This document shows, piece after piece, positions 1 to 7,939 of a DNA stretch of 53,236 nt. Positions within the stretch are counted from its first letter, which is position 1; every line of letters starts with the position of its first letter. A program made the position numbers and the translations under genes. Below the pieces are notes generated by a model. It had not been told where the DNA came from. It was given only the letters and a program-made list of their open reading frames with translations, and made no database searches. The stretch is from an uncultured Clostridia bacterium. Lineage in GTDB: Bacteria > Bacillota > Clostridia > TANB77 > CAG-508. The stretch covers positions 1 to 53,236 of the forward strand of contig CALXBY010000009.1 of NCBI GenBank assembly GCA_944386675.1, given 5' to 3'.

Positions 1-167
1 TCACTATTTTTGCACGACATTTTAGCCTTATTAATTATCTTTTCAAAATTTTGCCAATTTGAATATTGTAGAACAGGAATAAGTTCTCTAGCATACCAAA
101 ATTCAACACCATTTTCATCAATATGTTTTATGTTTTCAAATGATTTATTATTATCTATATCTTTCAA
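1..167 (-). CDS. dinD: DinD-like DNA-damage-inducible protein, N-terminal part
   Basis: The minus strand reads a protein start containing SFENIKHIDENGVEFWYARE, LIPVLQYSNWQNFEK and INKAKMSCKNS. This is the typical N-terminus of the DinD family (BRO-N-like fold: F-E-x-I, WYARE-L, L-x-Y-x-x-W-x-x-F). The gene runs off the window start, so only about 55 residues are visible. A TTG at 165-167 lies nine bases after GGAG and is the preferred start; ATGs at 182 and 176 in the same frame have no ribosome site. E. coli DinD is SOS-induced and inhibits RecA filament function; the role here is inferred from family only. LexA-like boxes in the upstream gap fit SOS control. Confidence 0.72.
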   Translation of the reverse strand, partial: MKDIDNNKSFENIKHIDENGVEFWYARELIPVLQYSNWQNFEKIINKAKMSCKNS

Positions 168-222
168 TAATATCATCTCCATTTCATAATATTTTATTCT
201 CTATGTTTTGAACATTATTATG

Positions 223-303
223 AAACAAATGTTTGTTAAAGTCAATAGTTTTTTCTATTTTTTAATTTTTATTGTATTAGATTATATGATAGAACAAATG
301 TTT
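223..303. promoter_or_regulatory. Pair of LexA (SOS) box-like sites
   Basis: GAACAAATGTTT at 292-303 fits the Firmicute SOS box pattern GAAC-N4-GTTY, and AAACAAATGTTT at 223-234 differs from it by one base. They lie between a minus-strand dinD-like gene and the plus-strand remains of a toxin gene. The second box directly follows a TATGAT -10-like hexamer at 285-290. LexA binding is inferred from sequence and context; no lexA or recA gene is in the window. Confidence 0.5.
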
Positions 304-321
304 TTAATGGATGGTGAATTT

Positions 322-925
322 ATGAACAATACTAATAACAATATTGAAGATACAAAAATAAATTCTATAAATCATAATGACTTATCCTTAAAACGATTAA
401 ATCAAAGTTTTGAAAAACATATAGATTTAGGAGAATATAAAAAATCTGATATTTTAGCTTATTGGATTAATGATTTTGCTAATTATCATGATAACGAAAA
501 ATCTTTTGATTCTACTAAATTAAAAAGATATAAACGTGGAGACATTATAAAAGCCAATTTAGGATTTAATGTAGGCCGGCGAATTAGGTGGATTACATTA
601 TTGCATTGTACTTAATAAAGATGATAAACCATCATTTGGTACATTAAATATAATCCCTCTTACTTCTATTAAAGAAAATAAAACATATTATAATAACACT
701 GTAAATCTAGGAGATGAAATTTATACTATTTTATATAATAAGTTTCAGAAAAATTTTAATGATACTTTTAATAAATTATCTGCTATTAGTAAAAACAAAA
801 TTGAAAAATATGAGGATATACAAGATGAATTAGACTAACTTCCTATATTATCTCAAGAACTTGAGTTCTTAAAAAAGTTTGAAACTGAGATTACTAAAAT
901 GAAAAAAGGAAGCATTTTAAATTAA
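322..925 (+). pseudogene. PemK/MazF-like toxin, broken by frameshift and stop
   Basis: From the ATG at 322 (weak GGTG upstream) the frame encodes a helical leader and then RYKRGDIIKANLGFNVG, the usual first strand of PemK/MazF endoribonucleases. At 574-580 one extra base shifts the frame; the +1 frame goes on as GELGGLHYCIVLNKDDKP and LNIIPLTSIKENKTYYNN, matching the family. A second lesion, TAA at 836-838, is followed by 28 more sensible codons (LPILSQELEFLKKFETEITK) to TAA at 923-925. Restored, the product is about 200 residues, normal for the long clostridial PemK-like proteins. Two independent lesions make real decay more likely than a sequencing error. No antitoxin gene is seen. An uninterrupted reading frame in this strand ends at 615. 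Confidence 0.78.
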
Positions 926-961
926 GCTATGTGATTTTCACATCGGCATTAAGAAGATTAA

Positions 962-992
962 GAGTAGTTCTTCGCGAACTACTCGTTTTTTA
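962..992 (+). terminator. Intrinsic terminator after the pemK-like pseudogene
   Basis: A 9-bp stem, GAGTAGTTC paired with GAACTACTC, has a five-base loop (TTCGC) and is followed by a run of T on the plus strand. Confidence 0.8.
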
Positions 993-1061
993 TTATAGAT
1001 TAATAATTTTTTATATTTCTTACTTCTATACTCCACTTTGAGAATTTATATTAATAATGAA

Positions 1062-1142
1062 ATGGAAAATCAAACCTTGAATAATCTTTACGAAGATATG
1101 GGAAGTTTAAATCAAATTAAAAATGTTGTTGTGGCTGCTTAA
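1062..1142 (+). other. Possible 26-codon gene fragment
   Basis: ATG at 1062 opens a short frame, MENQTLNNLYEDMGSLNQIK followed by NVVVAA and a stop. It has no clear ribosome site and is probably a relic of a longer gene or chance. The rest of the stretch 993-1188 shows nothing else that can be named. Confidence 0.15.
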
Positions 1143-1188
1143 TCAACAACTAATATAAAAAGTGTTAAAAAATCTCATTAAATTTGTT

Positions 1189-1240
1189 AAAAAAATAAAG
1201 TTTTCACATTTTTTAATTTCTTAAAAAACTTGAAAACCTT
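1189..1240 (-). terminator. Terminator of tRNA-Leu(UAG)
   Basis: On the minus strand, just after the tRNA 3' end, AAGGTTTTCA pairs with TGAAAACTTT around an inner TTTTTTAA/TTAAAAAA stem with a GAAA loop. A run of T follows. Confidence 0.75.
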
Positions 1241-1243
1241 ATT

Positions 1244-1327
1244 TGGTGCGGATGAAGGGACTCGAACCCCCACGCCGTTGGCACTGGTTCCTAAGACCAG
1301 CGCGTCTACCAGTTCCGCCACATCCGC
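1244..1327 (-). tRNA. tRNA-Leu (anticodon UAG), CCA encoded
   Basis: The minus strand starts GCGGATGTGGCGGAAC, with A-box-like TGGCGGAACTGGTAGACGC, T-loop GGTTCGAGTCC, and ends ...CATCCGCACCA. The acceptor stem GCGGATG pairs with CATCCGC. The anticodon arm CTGGT-CTTAGGA-ACCAG shows UAG in the loop. A long variable arm is present, as expected for a class II tRNA. It borders the accessory segment at the window start. Confidence 0.95.
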
Positions 1328-1469
1328 ATATCTTTAATTTATCAACAATAATTATATTAGCACAAAATCTTTCTTATTGTCAATAGTTTTTTTACAAATT
1401 CTCTTGAAATCTATTTTCCAAATTCCTTTATAAAATCTATTTAATATTCTATCAAATATTCTACCAATA

Positions 1470-1661
1470 CTACATTGAAAAATAGATAATCAAGGCTCCT
1501 ACTATTGCTAGTATAAATCCTAAAATTTTTAGTCCATTTGAACCTTCATTTTGATCTCCAAAGCCAAAAAATCTTTTTGTTATAATTCTTGCATCATATA
1601 TTAAAATAACACCTGCTAAAACCATAATCAGTCCTATTAACTTTATGATAAGTTGAAACAT
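1470..1661 (-). CDS. Small two-helix membrane protein
   Basis: The 63-residue product has two hydrophobic helices (about 3-25 and 44-62) separated by a short loop with charged and glycine residues (ARIITKRFFGFGDQNEGS). It has no motif that I recognise. The start is the only ATG, with AAGGAT upstream at a longish distance. It stands alone, between the tRNA-Leu gene and the next minus-strand gene's terminator. Real but function unknown; such short double-spanning proteins are common in clostridial genomes. Confidence 0.55.
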   Translation of the reverse strand: MFQLIIKLIGLIMVLAGVILIYDARIITKRFFGFGDQNEGSNGLKILGFILAIVGALIIYFSM

Positions 1662-1715
1662 TTATATCTACATCCTTTTTCATTTTATAGATATATCTTA
1701 ATATTTTTTGTATTA

Positions 1716-1752
1716 AAAGTCAATAGACGTTAAGATTAATCTTAACGTCTAT
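1716..1752 (-). terminator. Terminator, 30-bp perfect palindrome
   Basis: Positions 1723-1752 form a perfect inverted repeat with arms ATAGACGTTAAGAT. On the minus strand it is followed by TTGACTTTTAATAC, so it most likely ends the 1773-2117 transcript. Confidence 0.7.
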
Positions 1753-1772
1753 ATCATGACTTGTTACATTTT

Positions 1773-2117
1773 TTAGCTGTGAATTGTTTTTAAGTATTTT
1801 GCTATTAATTCTACCTTCCTTCTTTTGTATTCTTTCTCTGTTTCTCCGTTTTCTTTATACAATTTAACGTTATCTACTTTTACTTGAATACTTTCATTCG
1901 GTTCAATTAATGCTATTGGTACATAATGTCTAGTTTGCCACGAGTCTACAATCTGCTCAATTTCTAAATCTGTTAAAACTTTCACCGACCTTTTTCCAGT
2001 TATTAACTCCTGTATTATGTGTGTTCCTTTTAACTCTCTGCAAAGTCCCAATTGAGCAATAATCGACCGTGCTTCGCTTTCTTCTTTTGTTGCTATAAGT
2101 CTTGCTTCTTTTGTCAT
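1773..2117 (-). CDS. Hypothetical protein, 114 residues
   Basis: I do not recognise this product. It has a strong ribosome site (AGGAGG eight bases before ATG) and its own terminator, so it is very likely translated. The N-terminal half is mixed (TKEARLIATKEESEARSII, then LGLCRELKGTHIIQELITGK); the C-terminal half is highly charged and helical (EKEYKRRKVELIAKYLKTI). There is no signal peptide or membrane helix. It faces the 2323 gene divergently across about 200 bases. Its codons are slightly richer in G+C than the flanking core genes, as expected for accessory DNA. Confidence 0.6.
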   Translation of the reverse strand: MTKEARLIATKEESEARSIIAQLGLCRELKGTHIIQELITGKRSVKVLTDLEIEQIVDSWQTRHYVPIALIEPNESIQVKVDNVKLYKENGETEKEYKRRKVELIAKYLKTIHS

Positions 2118-2322
2118 GTTTTTTCCTCCTATAGTTACATTCGTTTCTAAAGTTACATCTGCTAAAATATTTTTTATTTTACAATATTTTACATTTGCAT
2201 TTTAGTTTTTTTTACAAAAATATTGTTTTAGTTTATATAATTTATTTTTCTTTTATATCTTTACTTTATGGACATCTTTAAATTAATTATGATACAATTT
2301 ATAAAAATGGAGGTATTTTTTT

Positions 2323-2934
2323 ATGATTTCTGATACAGATTATAATTATTTTAAGGATAACTTATTTTTAGATTCCACATATCCTCTATTACACGAGACT
2401 TCTATAGACAAGGTAGATTCTATTCTACAAAATGGAATTTATTTAAAGAAAGAGTATAATGCACAAATTGATAGAGTTTTATCTATTCCTAAATCTGAAG
2501 ATGAATTTAAAAATTATCATTATCATGCTTCAATAAATAATCCAGCCGTTGTTGTTGTAAGTATTCCCAAAAAACTATTTAAAAATATTCCCCTTCAAAG
2601 TTCAACCGCACACCTATTTTTAAATTGTCTTTTAGAAAAAGAGGACTCTTCTCCTATTTTTCAACCATCTGGTATGAAAGTTTATCCTGTTAAATTTCAA
2701 AAATATGCAAGTACTCTTCCTAATCTTTGGATTAATGGTTATTTTAGCCAATCTACTGGCTATGTATGTAATCCAGAATATATATTAAGGCAGGAAAATT
2801 CTCATGCTTTATTAGCTAGTGAGGAAGCCTCTATTTGGAAAAAGTTTCATGAAACCTATCCAGAAGAAGCTTATAGAGCATTACATGTACCAGATCAAGT
2901 TCAAAATTCCTTAAATACAGAATATGAGAAATAA
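2323..2934 (+). CDS. Hypothetical protein, 203 residues
   Basis: The start is supported by TGGAGG nine bases before ATG. No membrane helix or signal peptide is seen. The N-terminal segment LLHETSIDKVDSILQNGIYL resembles the H-x-T/S...I-x-x-x-G-I/L opening shared by several ADP-ribosyltransferase-fold proteins (for example the DUF4433/DarT and RNA 2'-phosphotransferase groups). That similarity is weak and is my inference only; a clear catalytic glutamate cannot be assigned. The C-terminal part is rich in aromatic residues (LWINGYFSQSTGYVCNPEY). It lies convergent with recG, 16 bases apart, in the accessory block. Confidence 0.55.
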   Translation: MISDTDYNYFKDNLFLDSTYPLLHETSIDKVDSILQNGIYLKKEYNAQIDRVLSIPKSEDEFKNYHYHASINNPAVVVVSIPKKLFKNIPLQSSTAHLFLNCLLEKEDSSPIFQPSGMKVYPVKFQKYASTLPNLWINGYFSQSTGYVCNPEYILRQENSHALLASEEASIWKKFHETYPEEAYRALHVPDQVQNSLNTEYEK

Positions 2935-2950
2935 TACAAAAGATTATTTC

Positions 2951-4996
2951 TCATATTTCTATCCTCTTTGTAAATTTATCTTTTATTAGTGCTTTTAGCC
3001 TTACATTTTCTTCTTTTTCTAATTTAGGATCTTTATCCATAATTGTAATAGCAGCTTCTTGTGCCACTTTTAATATATTCATATCTTCAAACAAATTTGC
3101 AATCTTAAATTCTGGAAGTCCATGTTGCATTGTTCCAAAGAAATCTCCTGAACCTCTTAGTTCTAGGTCTTTTTCTGAAATAATAAATCCATCATTTGTA
3201 TCACACATAACTTTCATTCTTTTTCTAACGTTTTCGCCTTTACCTTCATATTTTAAAATACAATATGATTTATATTCTCCTCTTCCGACTCTTCCTCTTA
3301 ATTGATGTAATTGTGCTAATCCAAATCTTTGTGCATCTTCTATGACCATAATATTTGCATTTGGCACATCAACCCCTACTTCAATAACAGTTGTTGAAAT
3401 TAGTATATCGATTTCTTTATTTTTAAATTTCATCATGATATCATCTTTATCTTTTGCTTTCATTTTTCCATGTATGTATTCTACTCTATATTCTGGAAAT
3501 ATTTCTGTTTTACATTTTTCATATAGCTTTTCTACTGATTTTAAATCTAGTTCTTCATTTTCTTCTACTAATGGACACACAATATATGCTTGTCTTCCTT
3601 CTTTTAGCTGTACCTTAATGAAGTTATTAATTCTATCTTCCATTCCTTTTGTCACTGCAAATGTATCTATCTTCTTTCTATTTGGTGGTAGTTCATCTAT
3701 AATGGAAATATCCAAATCACCATATAATATTAAAGCTAATGTCCTAGGAATTGGTGTTGCTGTCATAACCAATACATCTGGATTTTGTCCTTTTTCAACA
3801 ATCGTTGTTCTTTGTTTTACACCAAAACGATGTTGCTCATCTGTCACAACTAATCCTAAATTTTTAAATTCTACATTTTCTTGTAGCAAGGCATGTGTGC
3901 CAATTACAATATCAATTTCTCCATTTGCTAATCTTTCTAAAAGTTCTGTTTTTTTCTTTTTGGTCATTGCTGAAATTAACAATTCACATTTAATATTTAA
4001 TTCATCAAATATTTTTTTGAAGTTTTCCAAATGTTGTGTTGCAAGAATTGCTGTTGGTGCCATAATGGCTGCCTGATAACCACATTTTACCGCTTTATAT
4101 GCTGAACACATAGCAATAACAGTTTTTCCTGAGCCAACATCTCCTTGTAATAATCGATTCATTGGCTTTTCTGATTCCATATTATTATCAATTTCTTCTA
4201 ATACTCTTCTTTGTGCATTGGTTAATCGAAAAGGTAATCTATTAATAATATCTGACATATGAACATCTTTACTAAATTGTATTCCTTTTTCTTCAGTTAT
4301 ATAACTATTTTTTAATTCTAACAAAGCCAGTTGCATCGTTAATAATTCTTCAAAAACTAATCGATTTCTTGCTATATTAAAATCTTTAAATTCTTTTGGA
4401 AAATGAATATTTTTAGTTGCTTCATTAATTCCTTCTAAATTATATTCTTTTAAAATATATTCTGGTAAGGTTTCTTCTAATTTGTTTTCTACTTCTTTTA
4501 TTCCATTTTCCATAATCCTTCTAATTGTATTTTGTGATAAACTAAATGTTAATGGATATATGGGAATGATTTTTCCTGTATTCGATGTTTTTCCTTCTTC
4601 ATCAAAAACAGGTGAACTAATTGTTATCTTTCCAAAATTATTAGATATCTTTCCGTAAAATGTATATTTTTTTCCCATCTCAAATTTATTTTTTAAATAA
4701 CTTTGGTTAAACCAAACGGCTGTTGCAACTCCTGTTTCATCTTTAATAATTAATTTTTGCATGGTCTTTCCTTTAAGTCTTACATCACTTACCCTGCCAC
4801 TTGCATATGCTTCTATCAAAACTTCTTCACCATCTATACATTCTGCAATATTTTTTGGTTTACTTCTATCTTCATAAGTTCTTGGATAATATGTAATTAA
4901 ATCCTTTAGTGTAAATATCCCTAATTTATTTAATAATTTTACTCTATTAGGTCCAACACCTTTTATATATTTTACATCTTTTTCTAAATCTATCAT
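2951..4996 (-). CDS. recG: ATP-dependent DNA helicase RecG
   Basis: RecG remodels stalled replication forks and branch-migrates Holliday junctions. The 681-residue length is normal. The N-terminal wedge domain starts with a helix-hairpin-helix-like segment (KYIKGVGPNRVKLLNKLGI), followed by an OB fold near residues 60-150. Helicase motifs are present: Walker A GDVGSGKT near 285, the DEQH box (VVTDEQHRFG) near 387, TATPIPRTLAL, and HQLRGRVGRG in the C-terminal RecA-like domain. ATG at 4996 is the first possible start, because an in-frame stop lies three codons upstream. Its ribosome site is unusually far away (see the leader entry). Transcribed alone. Confidence 0.96.
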   Translation of the reverse strand: MIDLEKDVKYIKGVGPNRVKLLNKLGIFTLKDLITYYPRTYEDRSKPKNIAECIDGEEVLIEAYASGRVSDVRLKGKTMQKLIIKDETGVATAVWFNQSYLKNKFEMGKKYTFYGKISNNFGKITISSPVFDEEGKTSNTGKIIPIYPLTFSLSQNTIRRIMENGIKEVENKLEETLPEYILKEYNLEGINEATKNIHFPKEFKDFNIARNRLVFEELLTMQLALLELKNSYITEEKGIQFSKDVHMSDIINRLPFRLTNAQRRVLEEIDNNMESEKPMNRLLQGDVGSGKTVIAMCSAYKAVKCGYQAAIMAPTAILATQHLENFKKIFDELNIKCELLISAMTKKKKTELLERLANGEIDIVIGTHALLQENVEFKNLGLVVTDEQHRFGVKQRTTIVEKGQNPDVLVMTATPIPRTLALILYGDLDISIIDELPPNRKKIDTFAVTKGMEDRINNFIKVQLKEGRQAYIVCPLVEENEELDLKSVEKLYEKCKTEIFPEYRVEYIHGKMKAKDKDDIMMKFKNKEIDILISTTVIEVGVDVPNANIMVIEDAQRFGLAQLHQLRGRVGRGEYKSYCILKYEGKGENVRKRMKVMCDTNDGFIISEKDLELRGSGDFFGTMQHGLPEFKIANLFEDMNILKVAQEAAITIMDKDPKLEKEENVRLKALIKDKFTKRIEI

Positions 4997-5034
4997 GGTT
5001 CTTTAAACGAGCATATAAACTCGTATTACCTCCC
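4997..5034 (-). promoter_or_regulatory. recG leader with distant ribosome site and small hairpin
   Basis: The only strong Shine-Dalgarno (GGAGG, 5029-5033) is about 32 bases before the recG ATG. Between them ACGAG (5007-5011 complement) pairs with CTCGT (5020-5024) around an 8-base loop. A three-codon frame ATG CTC GTT TAA starts inside the loop. Folding would bring the ribosome site to about 14 bases from the start. A control role is inference. Confidence 0.35.
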
Positions 5035-5147
5035 TCACTTTTTTCTTCATTCTAACATACTGTTTATCCATATTCAAATCCTTTTTTATATTTTTTAAGT
5101 GTTGCTTTTTTATTGTACAAAAAAATATGATTTTCCTATTAAATTTA

Positions 5148-5186
5148 AAAAGACGGCATACCCTAAAAAGTATTGCCATCTTCTTT
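5148..5186 (-). terminator. Terminator of sleB
   Basis: The minus strand reads AAGATGGCAATAC, a short loop, GTATGCCGTCTTTTT: a stem with one bulge and one G-T pair, followed by T residues, about 45 bases after the sleB stop. Confidence 0.7.
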
Positions 5187-5231
5187 ATAAAAAAATTTAT
5201 CTTTTACTTTGGTTAATATTAAAAAATGCTT

Positions 5232-5921
5232 TTATTTGCAAAACCTATGTCTTCCAATGGTTACTGTCATTGGTCTTGACCATATCCATTTATTTGTCGC
5301 TGTTGATGGATTAAAATAATAAATTGCTCCATAGCTAGGGTCCCATCCATTTATCGCATCTTGTGCAGCTTTTTTAGCCGTTGAATCTGGTGTTAAATTA
5401 ATTTGTCCATCTTTTACAGCATCAAATGCACCTGATTGATAAATAACACCTGATATACTATTTGGAAATGAACTGCTTTTTACTCGATTCATAACAACTG
5501 CTCCTACTGCTACTTGTCCTGTATAAGGCTCTCCTCTTGCTTCTCCATATATTAATCTTGCCAGCAAATTTACATTACTATTATTACTCGAAGATGATGA
5601 TGAATTTGATGATGAACTTGTTATTCCCATTGCAGCTAATGTTTTAGGTCCTGCAATTCCATCAACTGTTAACCCATTTTTTCTTTGGAAATATCTAACT
5701 GCTTCTTGTGTCTGGCTTCCATATATTCCGTCTATATTTCCATTATAATATCCCCATCTTTTCAATTTTGTTTGTATTTGTACTACTTCGTCTCCTCTTG
5801 AACCATATTTTGATAATGCTTCTACTTCATCATTTTTAAAAAATATATAAAACATAATTCCTATAATACTTAGACAAATTGTTGTAATAAAGAATATTTT
5901 TCTTTTATTTTTTATTTTCAT
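5232..5921 (-). CDS. sleB: Spore cortex-lytic enzyme SleB
   Basis: SleB is a lytic transglycosylase that degrades the muramic-lactam-containing spore cortex during germination. Layout: one N-terminal membrane/signal helix (about 9-28), a PG_binding_1 domain (about 38-98: GSRGDEVVQIQTKLKRWGYY, DGIYGSQTQEAVRYFQ), a serine-rich linker, and a C-terminal SleB/CwlJ Hydrolase_2 domain (LLARLIYGEARGEPYTGQVA, GAVVMNRVKS, ending GRHRFCK). The glutamate in IYGEARGE is the likely catalytic acid. ATG at 5921 is six bases after AAAGGTGA and preferred over a TTG two codons upstream. A 12-bp hairpin sits just before this ribosome site. No ypeB partner gene follows it here. Confidence 0.93.
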   Translation of the reverse strand: MKIKNKRKIFFITTICLSIIGIMFYIFFKNDEVEALSKYGSRGDEVVQIQTKLKRWGYYNGNIDGIYGSQTQEAVRYFQRKNGLTVDGIAGPKTLAAMGITSSSSNSSSSSSNNSNVNLLARLIYGEARGEPYTGQVAVGAVVMNRVKSSSFPNSISGVIYQSGAFDAVKDGQINLTPDSTAKKAAQDAINGWDPSYGAIYYFNPSTATNKWIWSRPMTVTIGRHRFCK

Positions 5922-6007
5922 TATCAATCACCTTTTGCTAAAAATATCTTACAGTTATTTTTAGCAAATTTGGGATTTATTATACGTTTTTCAATATTGT
6001 TTTTTAT

Positions 6008-7033
6008 TCAAGAACAATATCGACAAAGTATAGATTCTAATCCTACTTGTAAATCAATTAAGCCAATTTTATAGTTATAGTCTAAATCTCGTAAATTTTG
6101 CAGAATTTCTTTTAATTCCTTTTCTTCAAAATATTTTGCCTGCATCTTATATTTATTTACTAAAAATGTTTGATTTGGTTTTAAATTTAAACTTGTTATT
6201 ATATCTTTATTAGTTTTTACTGCCATTTTGGTAAGATATAATTTTTTAAAATGATTATATAATGTAATTAAGATTTTTTGTATTGGTTCTTTTGCATATA
6301 TTAAATTCTTTAGTACTTGTAATGCTTTATTTGTTTCCTTTTTTCCTAAATTATCTGTTAAATCAAAGATAACACTTTCTAATTTTTTGATACATAGTTT
6401 ATCAATATCTTCTTTTTCTATCGTTCCATTTTTTCCTGCATATTCTATTAATTTTCTAATTTCGTTGATTAACTCTTGCATATTTGTGCCACAAGATTCT
6501 ATGAAATATCTTAAATTTGCATCTGTTATATTTACCTTATATGCATTGCAAATTGCTTTCATTCTTTTTTCTATTTGCATCGGTTTTTGATATTCAAAAT
6601 TGCATATAGCACCTAGTTTATCTATTGTTTTATATAAGTTTGTTTTATTATCTACATCTTCTTCAACAAATACTAATACAACACTTTGGGTTATCAATTT
6701 ATTATTTTCTTCTATATACTTTGTTAATCTATCCCTTAGTTTGCTAAGTTCTGCATTTTTTCGTTTTCCCTCTTTTTTTAGTATTCCAGAATTTCTAGCA
6801 ATAATTAATTTTTTTTCATATCCAAATGCTGGTGTTTCTATATCAGATATAATGCCTCCAATATTGGTGTCATCAATTGGTATATAGTTAATTCCTTTTA
6901 TGCATTCACCAAATAGATGTCTTATTTTTTTTAATGCATTTTCTAATAAGAATAATTCTTCCCCATATAGTACATATATATTTCTTAAGATTCCATTATT
7001 CAATTCTTTTTCTAATTCTTCTACCTTTACCAT
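6008..7033 (-). CDS. holA: DNA polymerase III subunit delta
   Basis: HolA opens the beta sliding clamp within the clamp loader. The product (342 residues) begins MVKVEELEKELNNGILRNIY and then VLYGEELFLLENALKKI, the family opening, with PVVLVFVEE-like and KIEKRMKAI segments and the helical C-terminal collar (LNLKPNQTFLVNKYKMQAKY). ATG at 7033 is preceded by GGAGG four bases away; upstream codons in the same frame overlap ruvC and are not used. The gene starts 31 bases after the ruvC stop, so the two are probably co-transcribed. Confidence 0.93.
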   Translation of the reverse strand: MVKVEELEKELNNGILRNIYVLYGEELFLLENALKKIRHLFGECIKGINYIPIDDTNIGGIISDIETPAFGYEKKLIIARNSGILKKEGKRKNAELSKLRDRLTKYIEENNKLITQSVVLVFVEEDVDNKTNLYKTIDKLGAICNFEYQKPMQIEKRMKAICNAYKVNITDANLRYFIESCGTNMQELINEIRKLIEYAGKNGTIEKEDIDKLCIKKLESVIFDLTDNLGKKETNKALQVLKNLIYAKEPIQKILITLYNHFKKLYLTKMAVKTNKDIITSLNLKPNQTFLVNKYKMQAKYFEEKELKEILQNLRDLDYNYKIGLIDLQVGLESILCRYCS

Positions 7034-7064
7034 AATGCCTCCAAATCTTCGATTTTCGCTTACC

Positions 7065-7550
7065 TTATAATTTTTGTGCAAACTTAGATGAATGTGCATG
7101 ACAAATAGCCATTGCCATACTATCTGTAACATCATCTAATTTGGGTAATTTTTCTTCATTTAAAATCATTTTTACCATTCTTTGTACTTGAATCTTATCT
7201 GCTCTTCCATATCCTGTCACTGCTTGTTTTACTTGAAGTGGTGTATATTCATATATATTTAAATTATTTTGTCTTGCTGTTATTAAAATAACCCCTCTTG
7301 CTTGTGCAACATTAATGGCTGTTTTTGCATTATTATTAAAGAATAATTCTTCTATTGCCATTGCATCTGGTTTATATGTTTTTATAATATCATCTAGTTC
7401 CTTATTAATTTTTTCCAATCGTAATGGAAATGACGTATGCGCCTCTGTTAATACTGCTCCTGAAGTTTCTAGATGAAATTTATTTCCTATATAGTCTATA
7501 ATACTATATCCTGTTATAGCAAATCCAGGATCTACTCCTAATATTCTCAT
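7065..7550 (-). CDS. ruvC: Crossover junction endodeoxyribonuclease RuvC
   Basis: RuvC resolves Holliday junctions by paired nicks. The acidic catalytic residues are visible: D in ILGVDPG (residue 7), E in AIEELFFNNN, and the C-terminal D pair in LDDVTDSMAMAICHAH. The segment YTPLQVKQAVTGYGRADKIQ is the DNA-binding loop region. ATG at 7550 follows AAAGGAG by seven bases; the longer frame to 7583 adds a tail with no family match. The product (161 residues) has normal length. ruvA and ruvB are not in the window. Confidence 0.95.
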   Translation of the reverse strand: MRILGVDPGFAITGYSIIDYIGNKFHLETSGAVLTEAHTSFPLRLEKINKELDDIIKTYKPDAMAIEELFFNNNAKTAINVAQARGVILITARQNNLNIYEYTPLQVKQAVTGYGRADKIQVQRMVKMILNEEKLPKLDDVTDSMAMAICHAHSSKFAQKL

Positions 7551-7647
7551 TATTATCTCCTTTTCTTTCGAATTTCTGTTCACATTATATCATAATTTTT
7601 TTCAATTTCAACTACATTTCATAATAAATATTCAATTAAGGAATTCG

Positions 7648-7939
7648 TGTCCCATTGGGGACGTTTCTATTTGAGACATTTTTAACTATCTTATAAAAAA
7701 TAAAAATAATATATACTAAAATTTATGAAATGACGAATGCAAATGGAATCATATTAGAAAAAATTAAGGTATCTAATAGGAGAATCTCAAATTTACTTTG
7801 AGAGGTGCCTATTAGATACCTTTAATTTTTCTTTATGATGTAATGTTAGCTTAAGGAATGTAATAAATTTTAGTATATATTATTTTTATAACTAAAATTT
7901 TTTTTAAATATCTCAAATAGAAACGTCCCTAATTGGACA
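7648..7939. repeat. 292-bp foldback (MITE/REP-like) element
   Basis: The ends read TGTCCCATTGGGGACGTTTC and, on the other strand, TGTCCAATTAGGGACGTTTC; both continue TATTTGAGA. Inner arms also pair: AAAATAATATATACTAAAAT on both strands, and AAGGTATCTAATAGG against CCTATTAGATACCTT around the centre. The whole element can fold into one long hairpin and has no coding frame. Its right end overlaps the last codons and TAG stop of the debranching enzyme gene. It shares the TGTCC-N-ATT-N-GGACGTTT end with the palindrome at 30273. No clear target duplication is visible. This fills the ruvC upstream gap. Confidence 0.85.

Noticed and set aside
1244..1327. Integration (att) site at tRNA-Leu(UAG)
   Set aside because: No repeated tRNA 3' end and no integrase gene in the window.
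3342..4076. Plus-strand 244-residue reading frame opposite recG
   Set aside because: It is the antisense of a fully supported recG; no ribosome site and Ser/Phe-rich shadow composition.
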